From NCBI RefSeq assembly GCF_003575975.1, contig NZ_QQXK01000009.1, positions 53,123 through 117,122 on the forward strand: a DNA stretch of 64,000 bases. The letters are read 5' to 3'. The DNA is from Galactobacter valiniphilus (GTDB lineage: Bacteria; Actinomycetota; Actinomycetes; Actinomycetales; Micrococcaceae). The notes beneath the pieces were generated by a model, which was given only the letters and a program-made list of their open reading frames with translations, did not search any database and had not been told where the DNA came from. Both the position numbers and the translations under genes were made by a program. This document shows positions 25,799-35,186 of the stretch, in pieces (positions within the stretch are counted from its first letter, which is position 1; the number at the start of each line of letters is the position of its first letter).

Positions 25799-26903
25799 AG
25801 CAAGAAGAAGACCCTCGTCATCGGCCTGGACGGTGCTCGCTGAGCCAGATCACGGAGGCCACCGCCCAGAGCATGGCCAGGTTCGCCGCGACCGGCCTGA
25901 GTGCGGCGTCGGACCTCTACTCGACGCCCATGGCGCAGACCGTGTCCGGCGCCGGCTGGTCCACGATCGCGACGGGAGCCTGGCCCGACAAGCACAACGT
26001 CGTCGACCATTCCTTCGCCAAGCCCAACGACGAGTACTACCCCGACTCTATGTCGCGGCTCGAGGCGGCCAGCCCGCGCTCCTCCATGCTCGTGGTCGGC
26101 ACGTGGAACCCGATCCCCGACACGATCTTCGGGAAGGCCACCGACCTGCGCGTGCGCGGCGGCAACGACGCAGACACCACGGCCAAGGCCGCCGATGACC
26201 TCAAGAACGGCAACCCGGACGCCACCTTTGTGCACCTTGACGACATCGACGGCGCCGGCCACAGCGCCGGCAGCTCCTCGGCCGCCTACGCCACGGCCCA
26301 CACCACGGCGGCACCTCGGCGCTCGAGCGCCAGACCTTCGTCATCGCCAGCGGCAAGGGCATCAAGCCCCCGAGCCGCCAGGACGTCACGATCGTGGACC
26401 TCGCCCCCACTGGGTGGTCCATTGACAACACCCGCATGCCCGCCGGCGGCGTGACCGAGTGGGCCGGCTGGTCCTTCACGAACGACGACTTCTTCACGGC
26501 CGCCGCGCCCGGCCGGGGCCGTGAGGGCAACGTCCGCTCCCGCAATGTCTTCGCCGTGGCGGATGCGGACGAGTGGGACGACAAGGCCCTCGGTGCCGGC
26601 GAGTTCGACTCGACGCTCATCTCGGAGGCCGTGAAGCTCAACGGCGCCAAGAGCCTGCGCGTGGACTTCGTCTCCGACTACCTCGTGGACGGACCGCAGT
26701 CGGGCCAGGTGCTCGCCTCCTGAGACGCCGCGGCCCCGCAGCTGCTGAAGTCCTCCACCAAGAGCTTCAACGGCACCGAGTCGCGCGTGGTCAAGGCGCC
26801 CAGGGGCTCCTCCTCGGCCCGCGTGCACTTCCGCGACACCGGCACCAACTCGGCCTTCTGGGCCGTTGACCAGGTGAAGATCACGGCGCAGAAGAAGGCC
26901 TGA
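25799..26903 (+). pseudogene. Broken type I phosphodiesterase / alkaline-phosphatase-fold protein
   Basis: Fragments of one protein lie in order in changing frames. KKKTLVIGLDGAR runs into TGA at 25841; a second frame then gives ITEATAQSMARFAATGL, SGAGWSTIATGAWPDKHNV and FVHLDDIDGAGHSAGSS. Near 26300 the frame changes again to TFVIASGKGIKPPSRQDVTI and VDLAPTGWSID. A TGA at 26721-26723 stands where a Trp codon is expected (ASW), after which the frame stays open to 26903 with a Ser/Thr-rich beta-type domain. The family hydrolyses nucleotide or phosphodiester substrates outside the cell. At least two frameshifts and one nonsense change, plus a missing signal peptide, mark it as dead. Confidence 0.8.
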
Positions 26904-26910
26904 TCCGACG

Positions 26911-26949
26911 AACGGCGCCCCTCGTCTCACCGGGACGAGGGGCGCCGTT
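26911..26949. terminator. Bidirectional hairpin terminator
   Basis: A perfect 16-bp stem (26911-26926 with 26934-26949) around a 7-base loop lies between the broken phosphodiesterase and the convergent RND transporter gene. Confidence 0.75.
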
Positions 26950-26980
26950 GCGCTGCGTGCGGCGGCGGGGGAGGTGGGCC

Positions 26981-29900
26981 CTAGTGGGGCAGGACCACCC
27001 CGCCGGTGGAGGTCGGCGGCTCGGCCGCGTGGCGCCCGCGCGAGGGGCGGGGCAGGCCCGTGGCCAGGTCGATCGTGCCGGTCCAGGCCTCCTGCAGCGC
27101 GGCGAGGGCCTCGGCACTCGCGGATCCGGGGCCGGCCGGGGCAGGTTCGCCGCCGGCGGGCCCGCCGCCCAGGCCGAGCGAGGCGTCGTCGAGCCCGTCC
27201 GGCTCCGGGCCCTCGCCCGCGAGGCGCTTGCGCTCGCGGCGGGACTCGAGGAGTCGGTAGAGGACCGGCACCAGGATGAGCGTGAGCAGGGTCGAGGAGA
27301 CGAGGCCGCCGATCACCACCACGGCGAGCGGGCGCGAGATGAAGCCGCCGGAGCCCGTGAGGCCGAGGGCCATGGGGATCATGGCAAAAATCGTCGCGAG
27401 CGCCGTCATGAGGATGGGGCGCAGGCGGCGGCGGGCGCCGTGCTCGATCGCCTCGTCGAGGCTCATCGCCGCGCGGCCGGGGGCCGGCTTGCGGTACTGG
27501 TTGATGAGGTCGATCAGCACGATCGCGTTCGTCACGACGATGCCCACGAGCATGAGCATCCCGATGAGCGAGGCGAGGCCGAGCGGCACGCCCGTGATGA
27601 GCAGCGCGGCGATGGAACCGATCGCGGCGAAGGGGATCGAGACGAGCAGGATGAGCGGCTGCATGAGCGACTTGAACGTCGCGACCATGATGACGTAGAC
27701 GATCGCGATGGCGGCGATGAGGGCCAGGCCCAGTTGCTGGAACGACTCGGCCTGCTGGGTTGCGGCGCCGCCGAGCGTGGCCGTGGCGCCGTCTTTCAGG
27801 GAGAGCGCGTCGAGGCGCTTCGTGACCTCGGCAGCCACCTTGCCGAGCTCGGTCTCGATGGGCGTGATCGTGACGGTGGAGACGCGGTCCGTGTTCTGCG
27901 AGGTGATGGAGACCTCGGCTTCAACGCGCTTCACCGTGGCGATCTCGGAGAGCGGTACGGGCCCGCCCTGCGTCATGATCTCCAGGTTCTCCAGCTGCTC
28001 GAGCCCGTTGAGCTGGGTGCCCTCGCCGATCTTGACGTCCAGCGTGGTGAAACCGAAGGTCAGCTTGCCGGCGGAGAGCGGGTTGAGCGTCCCGTTGACG
28101 AGCGCCGCGATCTGCTCCTGCGAGAGCCCGGCCTCCGCCGCCTTTTGACGGTCCACCGTGACGAGCACCTGCGGCTGCTTGGAGGTCAGGTTGGACTCGA
28201 CGCTCACGGCACCGGGAATGTTCCGCATGGCCTCCATGACCGCCGAGTTGGCAGTCTCCAACGTGTCGGGATCTGCCGCCTTAACGTCGATCGTGATGTC
28301 GGAGCTGAAGCCGCCGCCCTGCGTGGCGCTGAGCTCCAGCTCGCCAGCCAGGTCGAGCTTGGCGACCTCCTCGCGCGCCGCGGCGAGCACCTGCTCCACG
28401 TCGCGACCCTCGGCGGTCGTGGCCGTGAAGCTCGCGGTGTCGGCGGAGGAGGGGCCCATCATCATGACGAAGTTGGAGTCGGAGGGGCCCATGGTGACCT
28501 GGACGTCCTTGACGCCGTCGACCGAGCGCAGGGCCTCCTCGTAGCGCTTCGCGGCGGTGTCGGTAGTGCGCAGCGACGAGCCGGCCGGCATGGTCAGGGT
28601 GCCGCTGAAGGCCTCCTGCCCCATGCCGCCGAGCAGGTTGGTCTTCATGAGCATGCCCAGCGGGACGGTGGCCAGCAGGATGAGCACGGAGGCCACCAGT
28701 GTGATGACGGGATGGGCCTGCGTCTTGCGCAGCACGGGCACGTACCCCCGCTGCAGCCACGAGCGGCTCTCCTCGTCCTCCGCCGCCTCGCGGGCTGCCC
28801 GTTCGGTGGCCGCGGCCGAGGCGGCCGCCACCGGCACGGGGGCCAGGGCCTCGGTGCCCGACGCCGCGGCGTCGGGCCGGGTGCCCTCGCCCGCCTGGGC
28901 GGGGGCCGGCTGGGAGGAGGCCGCGCCGTCGGGCACTGCGGCGGCTTGGGCGGCCTTGGCCGCCTTCTTGGCCTCGCGCTTGGCGCGCGCCTTCGAGGCG
29001 CCGGCCAGGAACCAGTAGGCGAGCACCGGCACGATGGTCAGGGCGACCAAGAGCGAGGCGATGAGGGCGACGGCGACCGTGAGCGCGAAGGGGCGGAAGA
29101 GCTCGCCGGCCAGACCGCCCACGAACGCGACGGGAAGGAAGACCGCGACCGTGGTCAGAGTGGAGGCGGTGATGGCCCCGGCCACCTCGCGCACGGCGTC
29201 GATGATCGCCCGGCCCCTGGGCTGCCCGTAGCTCAGGTGCCGCTTGATGTTCTCGATGACCACGATCGAATCGTCGACCACGCGGCCGATCGAGATCGTG
29301 AGGGCGCCGAGCGTGAGCATGTTGAGCGAGAAGCCGAACGCCCACACGCCGATGAACGTCACCAGAAGGGACAGCGGGATGGAGATCGCCGTGACGAGCG
29401 TCGAGCGCATCGAACGCAGGAAGAGCAGGATCACCACGATCGCCATGACCAGGCCCATGAGGCCCTCGACCGTGAGGTCGTGGATGGCGTTGGTGATGGA
29501 GGGCGCTTGATCGAAGACGAGCGTGAAGGTCGCGCCGGACTGCTCGGCGAGGGCCGGAAGGGCGTCGCGGACGGCCTCGGAGACCCGGACCGTGTCGGCG
29601 TCGGGCGTCTTCGTCACGGACAGCGCGAGCGTTTCCTTGCCGTTGGTGCGCGTGATGGACGTGGTCGGGTTGTCAGCCACCTCGACCTTGGCGAGCTCGC
29701 CGAGCTGATACGTGCCGCCGTCCTGGGTGGCGACGGGCAGCTGGCGCAACTCCGCCACGGAGGCCGGCGCGCCGTTGGTCTGGATGGGCAGCGTGTAGGA
29801 GCCGTCCGTGAGCGATCCGAGGCTCGCAGCCCGGCCCGCGTTGGCGATGGCCGCCTGCAGCTCAGCGGGGGAGGCGAAGGGCTCCTCGTCCGAGGCTTCG

Positions 29901-30463
29901 TGGGGGGTGATGCGGATGTATTGGCTGCCGGCGCCGGAGACGTCAACACCCCGCACGCCGTCGAGCTTGCTGAGGGCCGGGACCACATCGGCGTTGAGCT
30001 TGTCGGCCGTCTCGGCCAGGCTTCCCTCGCCAGAGACCGCGTAGTACACCACCGGGATGTCCGCGACGGAGCCGGCGAAGGTGTTCGGCTGCACGCCGTC
30101 CGGCAGGAGCTGCGAGACATTGGAGATCGCGCGGTCCACCTGGTTGCGCGCGCGGTCGAGGTCGGTGCCGTAGGTGAAGGTCAGCGACACGACGCTCATG
30201 CCGGTCGTGGACGTCGACGAGCTCGACTCGAGGCCCTCCACGCCCTGCATGGCCGACTCGAGCGGGCGGCCCACCTGCTCGTCCATGACGGCGGGGCTCG
30301 AGCCCTGCTGCGTCGCCATGACGGTGAGCCGCGGGAATTCGACGCTGGGGATCAGCTCCTGCTTCAGGCGCGTCATCGAGATCACGCCGAAGACGCAGAC
30401 GAAGAGGCACACGAGCACGATGAGTGCCCGGTTGCGCAGCGAGAGGCGAGCGAGGAGGTGCAT
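26981..30463 (-). CDS. RND-family efflux permease (AcrB/SwrC-like)
   Basis: A 1160-residue proton-driven exporter. The N-terminus LSLRNRALIVLVCLFVCVFG is TM1, followed by the first porter domain and a TM2-TM6 bundle. The proton-relay Asp pair is present in GRVVDDSIVVIENI (about residue 395). After a cytoplasmic Ala/Lys/Glu-rich insertion of roughly 85 residues (about 485-570), TM7, the second porter domain and the last TM bundle (GIVVTNAIVLIDLINQYRK) complete the repeat. In Gram-positives such pumps (SwrC/YerP) export lipopeptides or fatty acids without outer-membrane partners. No MFP gene is adjacent. The C-terminus has a Gly/Pro/Ala tail of about 80 residues. Confidence 0.92.
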   Translation of the reverse strand: MHLLARLSLRNRALIVLVCLFVCVFGVISMTRLKQELIPSVEFPRLTVMATQQGSSPAVMDEQVGRPLESAMQGVEGLESSSSTSTTGMSVVSLTFTYGTDLDRARNQVDRAISNVSQLLPDGVQPNTFAGSVADIPVVYYAVSGEGSLAETADKLNADVVPALSKLDGVRGVDVSGAGSQYIRITPHEASDEEPFASPAELQAAIANAGRAASLGSLTDGSYTLPIQTNGAPASVAELRQLPVATQDGGTYQLGELAKVEVADNPTTSITRTNGKETLALSVTKTPDADTVRVSEAVRDALPALAEQSGATFTLVFDQAPSITNAIHDLTVEGLMGLVMAIVVILLFLRSMRSTLVTAISIPLSLLVTFIGVWAFGFSLNMLTLGALTISIGRVVDDSIVVIENIKRHLSYGQPRGRAIIDAVREVAGAITASTLTTVAVFLPVAFVGGLAGELFRPFALTVAVALIASLLVALTIVPVLAYWFLAGASKARAKREAKKAAKAAQAAAVPDGAASSQPAPAQAGEGTRPDAAASGTEALAPVPVAAASAAATERAAREAAEDEESRSWLQRGYVPVLRKTQAHPVITLVASVLILLATVPLGMLMKTNLLGGMGQEAFSGTLTMPAGSSLRTTDTAAKRYEEALRSVDGVKDVQVTMGPSDSNFVMMMGPSSADTASFTATTAEGRDVEQVLAAAREEVAKLDLAGELELSATQGGGFSSDITIDVKAADPDTLETANSAVMEAMRNIPGAVSVESNLTSKQPQVLVTVDRQKAAEAGLSQEQIAALVNGTLNPLSAGKLTFGFTTLDVKIGEGTQLNGLEQLENLEIMTQGGPVPLSEIATVKRVEAEVSITSQNTDRVSTVTITPIETELGKVAAEVTKRLDALSLKDGATATLGGAATQQAESFQQLGLALIAAIAIVYVIMVATFKSLMQPLILLVSIPFAAIGSIAALLITGVPLGLASLIGMLMLVGIVVTNAIVLIDLINQYRKPAPGRAAMSLDEAIEHGARRRLRPILMTALATIFAMIPMALGLTGSGGFISRPLAVVVIGGLVSSTLLTLILVPVLYRLLESRRERKRLAGEGPEPDGLDDASLGLGGGPAGGEPAPAGPGSASAEALAALQEAWTGTIDLATGLPRPSRGRHAAEPPTSTGGVVLPH

Positions 30464-30512
30464 GAACCGTCATCCTAGGGTTGGCTGGCGAGCGCCGGGT
30501 CTTTCGAGGATA

Positions 30513-30553
30513 CGACGCGACCGCGGACGAGGGGCTCGTCCGCGGTCGCGTCG
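30513..30553 (-). terminator. Hairpin terminator after mqo
   Basis: A perfect 19-bp stem (30513-30531 with 30535-30553) around a 3-base loop lies just after the mqo stop codon on the minus strand. Confidence 0.8.
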
Positions 30554-30563
30554 CAGGGGTGAA

Positions 30564-32042
30564 TCAGGCCAGCTTGAGGACCTGATCCGTGCTCGCCTTG
30601 ACCTCGTGGTAGAGGTCGGCGTTGGAGTCAAGGGAGGTGCCGAGCGTCGGCACGATCTCCTTGAGCTTGCCCTCCCAGGCCGAGTACTGGTTCGGGAAGC
30701 AACGCTTGAGCAGGCCAAGCATGATCGGCGTGGCCGTCGAGGCGCCCGGGGAGGCACCCAGCAGGCCGGAGATGGAGCCGTCGGCCGAGGCAATAACCTC
30801 GGTGCCGAACTGCAGCACGCCGCCCTTCTTGGGGTCCTTCTTGATGACCTGCACGCGCTGGCCGGCGGTGATCATCTCCCAGTCGTCGGGGTTCGCGGCG
30901 GGGTAGTACTCGCGCATCGCGTTCATGCGCTTGGAGTTCGTGGCCGTGAGCTCGGTGAGCAGGTACTTCACGAGGTCAAGGTTGTCCTTGGCGACGTTGA
31001 GCATCGGCAGCAGGTTGCCGGGGCGAACGGAGCCGGGGAGATCCCACAGCTTGCCGGTCTTCAGGAACTTCGGCGAGAAGCCGCCGTACGGGCCGAACAT
31101 GAGGGCCTTCTTGCCGTCCACGTAGCGCGTGTCAAGGTGCGGCACGGACATCGGAGGGGCGCCCACGGCCGCCTGGCCGTAGACCTTTGCCTCGTGGCGG
31201 GCGATGACCTCGTCGTTGGTGGAGCGCAGGAAGACGCCGGAGATCGGGAAGCCACCGAAGCCCTTGATCTCGTCGATGCCCGACTTCTGCAGCAGCGGCA
31301 GGGCGCCGCCGCCCGCGCCGACGAACACGAACTTGGCGTCGACCTCGAAGGTCTCGCCGGAGGCGTGGTTCTTCACGGTCAGGCGCCAGCCGGAGCCGGT
31401 CTTGACCAGGTTGGTGACGCGGTGGCCGAAGCGCACATCGGCGCCGCGGGCGGCCAGGCCGTCCACGAGCTGCTTGGAGAGCGAGCCGAAGTCAACGTCG
31501 GTGCCGCCGACCACGCGCGACGCTGCGACGGTGCGCTGCGTGCGGCCCTCGGCGACGAGCGGGGTCCACTCGGCGATCTGGTCGAGGTCCTCGGTGTACT
31601 CCATCGTGTCGAAGAGCGTGTGGGCGCTCAGCGACTCGTAACGAGCCTTGAGGTAGCGCTGGTGCGCCTCGCCCTGGACGAAGCTCATGTGCGGCAGCGG
31701 GTGGATGAAGCTCTTCGGGTCCTTCACGAGACCCTGGTTGACGCTCCACGCGAAGAACTGGCGGGTGAGCTGGAACTGCTCGTTGATCCCGAGCGACTTC
31801 TTCGGGTCAACCGTTCCGTCCGGCGAGGCCGGGGCGTAGTTGAGCTCGCAGAGCGCGGAGTGGCCGGTACCGGCGTTGTTCCACGGACCGGAGGACTCGA
31901 GGCCGGCGGCCTCGAGGTTCTCGAACAGGCCGATGCTCCAGCCGGGTTCGATCTGCTGCAAGAGCGTGCCAAGCGTGGCGCTCATGATGCCCCCGCCGAC
32001 GAGCGCGACGTCGAGCGAGAGGGTGGGGGTAGCTGCGGACAC
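30564..32042 (-). CDS. mqo: Malate:quinone oxidoreductase
   Basis: A 492-residue peripheral-membrane FAD enzyme that oxidises malate to oxaloacetate and passes electrons to menaquinone, in place of or beside soluble malate dehydrogenase. The FAD-binding N-terminus [35 protein letters not shown], the PHMSFVQG segment, [18 protein letters not shown] and the C-terminal [16 protein letters not shown] are all characteristic. Length is typical. A GGAG site five bases before the GTG at 32042 supports the start. A TAGACA -10-like box lies about 30 bases upstream on the minus strand. Confidence 0.96.
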   Translation of the reverse strand: MSAATPTLSLDVALVGGGIMSATLGTLLQQIEPGWSIGLFENLEAAGLESSGPWNNAGTGHSALCELNYAPASPDGTVDPKKSLGINEQFQLTRQFFAWSVNQGLVKDPKSFIHPLPHMSFVQGEAHQRYLKARYESLSAHTLFDTMEYTEDLDQIAEWTPLVAEGRTQRTVAASRVVGGTDVDFGSLSKQLVDGLAARGADVRFGHRVTNLVKTGSGWRLTVKNHASGETFEVDAKFVFVGAGGGALPLLQKSGIDEIKGFGGFPISGVFLRSTNDEVIARHEAKVYGQAAVGAPPMSVPHLDTRYVDGKKALMFGPYGGFSPKFLKTGKLWDLPGSVRPGNLLPMLNVAKDNLDLVKYLLTELTATNSKRMNAMREYYPAANPDDWEMITAGQRVQVIKKDPKKGGVLQFGTEVIASADGSISGLLGASPGASTATPIMLGLLKRCFPNQYSAWEGKLKEIVPTLGTSLDSNADLYHEVKASTDQVLKLA

Positions 32043-32169
32043 AGTGACTCCATCTCAGATGCGGATGTCTATCTTGGCCAGGCTACCGCCGTGCGGGCGT
32101 GCCCTTGAAATCGGTGGCGCCGCATGCAACGCGCCGCCGCAGGTGCGCGACGGCGTGTGGGCGCTTGCC

Positions 32170-33948
32170 CTAGGCGAGGGTCACGGAGCACAGTGGCTCG
32201 TCGAGCACCGGGCTGGTGGGGTAGGAGCTCACGCGCGGGGCCACCGCGAGCGCGGAGATGGGGTAGACAAGCGGCACCAGCGGGGCCGCGACCGTGACCA
32301 ATTCCACGATGTCGGCGTAGGCCGCCGCACGCTCCTCGCCCGCCGGGAGGGCGCGCGCCGCGCGCACGCGGCGGCGCACCTCGGGCGAATCGAAGTTCAG
32401 CTGGGCAGTGGCCCGGGCGAAGAGGCGACCGATGAAGTTCTCGGGGTCGCGGTAGGTGCCCTGGGCGCCGAGCAGGTGCAGGCCGTGGTGCTTGCCGGAT
32501 TGCACCGCCTCGAAGTAGCCCTCGTCCCACGCGATGCCCACGGGGGTGACGGCGATGCCAACGGCGCCGAGCTGGCCAGCGACGGCGGCGAAGACGCGTT
32601 CGGGCAGGGCCAGGTAGGGGCGGGCAACGTGCGTGGGGTAGAGGAACTCGATGGGCTCGCCTTGGTAGCCGGACTCGGCGAGGAGCCGCTTGGCCTTGGC
32701 CGGGTCGTGGCCGTAGGGGGAGCTCGGATCGGCGACCCCGAGCGAGGGGGGCAGCGGCGAGGCGGCCGCCTTGGTCCCGGTGATGTAGAGCCCGTCGACG
32801 AGACCGTTCTTGTCGATGGCGTGCGCGATGGCGCGCCGCACCCGCTCATCGGCCAGCCACGGGTTGGCCTGATTCATGCCGAGGTAGGCCACGGAGAACG
32901 GATCGCGCTGCAGGACCTGTTGGGTGTCCTGGGCCAGGGTCTTCATGGTGTCGACCGTGACGAGGTCGAAGCCGTCGCACGTGCCGCGCACGAGCTCCCA
33001 GGCGCGGCGGGTGGCCGAGGTCTGCGGCGTGAGCCTGACCTCGTCCACGGACGGAGCCCCCAGGAAGTGATCGGTGACGGCGCTCAGCACGATCGAGTCG
33101 CCGTCCTCGCCGGGGCGGAAGGCACCGGTTCCCGCGTCGGCGCGGCGCAGGCCGTCGCCGCTGGCCCGGCCCTCGAGGGCGCCGGCGCTCTTGAGCTGGG
33201 CGGGGGAGACGATGGAGAAGCACGGGTGCGTGAGCGCCTGGATGAGCGGCGTGATGCGGCGCGTGAGGACGAGGCGCACCGTGAACTCGGACTCGGCGCT
33301 GACGGAGGCCACGGGGGAGCCGACGAGCGCGGTCGGCTGGCCCAGGGGGTCGGCCTGGGTGGTGTTCGGCGTGGGCGCGGGATCCTGGCTCGCGGGCTGC
33401 TCGCCGTCGGCCGGGGCGGAGGCGGAGGGCGTCGGCTCGTCGTCGGTCTGCTCGGGGGCTACCTCGCGCTCCTTGGCGTCCTTGACCGCGTCGAAGAGCG
33501 TGGCGACGGTGGAGACGGCGGGGTCGTCAGAGCCGCCCAGGGCGATCCAGCGGCGAACATTGGTGGCGACGGCCGAGCCGTTGCAGGGTGTTCCGTCGTG
33601 GAAGGAGACGCCTTGACGCAGCACGAATTCGTACACGAGCCCGTCGTCGGAGACGCTCCAGCTCTCGGCGAGCCCCGGGGCCGGGGCGCCGGAGGCCCCG
33701 TCGAGTCCGAGCAAGGTGTCGTAAGCCTGCCGGACCACGCGCTGGGCCTCGAGGTCCGAGGCCTCCACGGGATCCCAGCTGCCGGACGGCGCGGGCGTGA
33801 GCAAGCGCAGGCTGCGCTTGGTCGGGGTGGAGGACGTCCCGGTGGGTGCGGGCTCGGAGACGGTGCAACCGGCCAGGAGCAGGCCCAAGGTCCCTCCGAC
33901 GCCGGCCAGGACCGACCGGCGGGTGGGGGTGGCGACGGCCTTGTGCAT
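32170..33948 (-). CDS. ABC transporter solute-binding lipoprotein, family 5 (peptide/nickel type)
   Basis: A 592-residue secreted protein. The N-terminus has a twin-arginine-like TRRSVLAGVGG stretch and a lipobox LLLAGC (Cys28), so it should be lipid-anchored. The body has family-5 blocks: LAESWSVSDDGLVYEFVLRQ, VSFHDGTPCNGSAV, a central MNQANPWLADERVRRAIAHA and an APLVPLVYP end. Family members capture oligopeptides, nickel or sugars for an import system. A Pro/Thr/Ser-rich low-complexity insertion near residues 160-200 is unusual. No permease or ATPase gene is adjacent, so it is an orphan. GGAGG lies upstream of the ATG. Confidence 0.9.
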   Translation of the reverse strand: MHKAVATPTRRSVLAGVGGTLGLLLAGCTVSEPAPTGTSSTPTKRSLRLLTPAPSGSWDPVEASDLEAQRVVRQAYDTLLGLDGASGAPAPGLAESWSVSDDGLVYEFVLRQGVSFHDGTPCNGSAVATNVRRWIALGGSDDPAVSTVATLFDAVKDAKEREVAPEQTDDEPTPSASAPADGEQPASQDPAPTPNTTQADPLGQPTALVGSPVASVSAESEFTVRLVLTRRITPLIQALTHPCFSIVSPAQLKSAGALEGRASGDGLRRADAGTGAFRPGEDGDSIVLSAVTDHFLGAPSVDEVRLTPQTSATRRAWELVRGTCDGFDLVTVDTMKTLAQDTQQVLQRDPFSVAYLGMNQANPWLADERVRRAIAHAIDKNGLVDGLYITGTKAAASPLPPSLGVADPSSPYGHDPAKAKRLLAESGYQGEPIEFLYPTHVARPYLALPERVFAAVAGQLGAVGIAVTPVGIAWDEGYFEAVQSGKHHGLHLLGAQGTYRDPENFIGRLFARATAQLNFDSPEVRRRVRAARALPAGEERAAAYADIVELVTVAAPLVPLVYPISALAVAPRVSSYPTSPVLDEPLCSVTLA

Positions 33949-34007
33949 CCCTGACGTCCTCCTGTGCTCCGCGGCGGCGGGTGGTGCCGCCGCGGCCTGT
34001 CCTTCAG

Positions 34008-34089
<82 letters not shown>

Positions 34090-34177
34090 GTGGGCCGGTG
34101 AGACCGAAGTGCAGTCTAACCGGGCGGGACGCACGGCCGCGGGATCAATCCCGCGCACCGCGCGCCGCAAGGAGGGG

Positions 34178-34663
34178 CTACGAGGCGAGCCCGAGGTCGC
34201 GGCGCAGCTTGGCCACGTGGCCCGTGGCGCGCACGTTGTACTGGGCCAGCGACAGCGTGCCGTCCGGCTCCACGACAAAGGTGGAGCGGATCAGGCCCTC
34301 GTAGACGCGGCCGTAGTTCTTCTTCTCGCCCCAGGCCGCGTAGGCGGAGGCCACCGCATGGTCCTCGTCGCTGAGCAGTTCGAAGGGCAGGCCCTCCTTG
34401 TCGGCGAAGGCCCGCAGCTTGGCCACCGGGTCGGGGGAGAGGCCCACCACGGTGTAGCCGTCGGCCTTGAGCGAGGACAGGGAGTCGCGGAAGTCGCAGG
34501 CCTCCTTGGTGCACCCGGGCGTGGAGGCGGCGGGGTAGAAGTACACGATGACCTTGCCCTGCTGGCGGAGCTGGTGCAGGGAGACCTCGCGACCGTCCTG
34601 ATTGGGGAGCGTGAAGTCGGGGGCGGTGGCGCCCACGCTCAGGCGTTCGGTCGGCTGGCTCAT
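34178..34663 (-). CDS. bcp: Thioredoxin-dependent peroxiredoxin Bcp
   Basis: A 161-residue thiol peroxidase that reduces H2O2 and organic hydroperoxides. The peroxidatic Cys51 lies in YFYPAASTPGCTKEACDFRD, with a possible resolving Cys56 five residues later, the alpha-helix-linked Cys arrangement of many BCP/PrxQ proteins. The C-terminus SLAQYNVRATGHVAKLRRDL is normal. GGAGG eight bases upstream of the ATG at 34663 sets the start; longer frames run into the tRNA region. It is flanked by tRNA genes on the same strand. Confidence 0.95.
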   Translation of the reverse strand: MSQPTERLSVGATAPDFTLPNQDGREVSLHQLRQQGKVIVYFYPAASTPGCTKEACDFRDSLSSLKADGYTVVGLSPDPVAKLRAFADKEGLPFELLSDEDHAVASAYAAWGEKKNYGRVYEGLIRSTFVVEPDGTLSLAQYNVRATGHVAKLRRDLGLAS

Positions 34664-34709
34664 GCGTTCCTCCTCGGCGTGACCGGGGCGCGCTGACCCC
34701 GGAGGCATT

Positions 34710-34743
34710 GAAGGGCCCCGATCACGCATGATCGGGGCCCTTC
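34710..34743 (-). terminator. Hairpin terminator downstream of the first tRNA-Lys
   Basis: A perfect 15-bp stem (34710-34724 with 34729-34743) around CGCA lies just beyond the encoded CCA end of the tRNA-Lys at 34746. Confidence 0.75.
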
Positions 34744-34745
34744 CG

Positions 34746-34821
34746 TGGTGCACCCCCCGGGACTTGAACCCGGAACCCATTGATTAAGAGTCAATTGCTC
34801 TGCCAATTGAGCTAGAGGTGC
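34746..34821 (-). tRNA. tRNA-Lys (anticodon CUU), copy 1
   Basis: On the minus strand GCACCTC pairs with GGGGTGC in the acceptor stem. The anticodon stem ATTGA/TCAAT encloses CTCTTAA with anticodon CTT. The T-arm is GGGTTCAAGTCCC, and discriminator A plus CCA are encoded. It is identical to the copy at 34986-35061. Confidence 0.94.
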
Positions 34822-34950
34822 TTATCGCTGTTCAAACATTCACTTTGTGGTGTCCGTTTGTTCAACGAGGAACAGCTTACATCCTCCGTTCCGGATCACC
34901 AAAACGGGGAGCGGGCCGCTCCGAGGTAGGCCGAGGCCCACCCCCAAGCA

Positions 34951-34980
34951 AAGACCCCCTCCGTTCCCGGAAGGGGTCTT
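34951..34980 (-). terminator. Hairpin terminator downstream of the second tRNA-Lys
   Basis: AAGACCCC (34951-34958) pairs with GGGGTCTT (34973-34980), with TCCG/CGGA pairing inside across one mismatch. It ends five bases before the tRNA 3' end. Confidence 0.7.
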
Positions 34981-34985
34981 CTCCT

Positions 34986-35061
34986 TGGTGCACCCCCCGG
35001 GACTTGAACCCGGAACCCATTGATTAAGAGTCAATTGCTCTGCCAATTGAGCTAGAGGTGC
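34986..35061 (-). tRNA. tRNA-Lys (anticodon CUU), copy 2
   Basis: An exact copy of the 76-base tRNA at 34746-34821, 240 bp further along the same strand, again with CCA encoded. The identity extends a few bases into the flanks (GAGGTGCTTA on the 5' side), while the sequence between the copies differs, each copy having its own terminator. Confidence 0.94.
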
Positions 35062-35186
35062 TTACCGTCTTCCGCGTTGATCGCCTTTGGCTCGGCGCGC
35101 TTTCGACTCGCATAAGTTTACCCGCCGCCGCCGTTGATGCCAAATCGGGGCGTCGCCCTGTGGCGCAGTTCACCGCGCCGGCTCGC

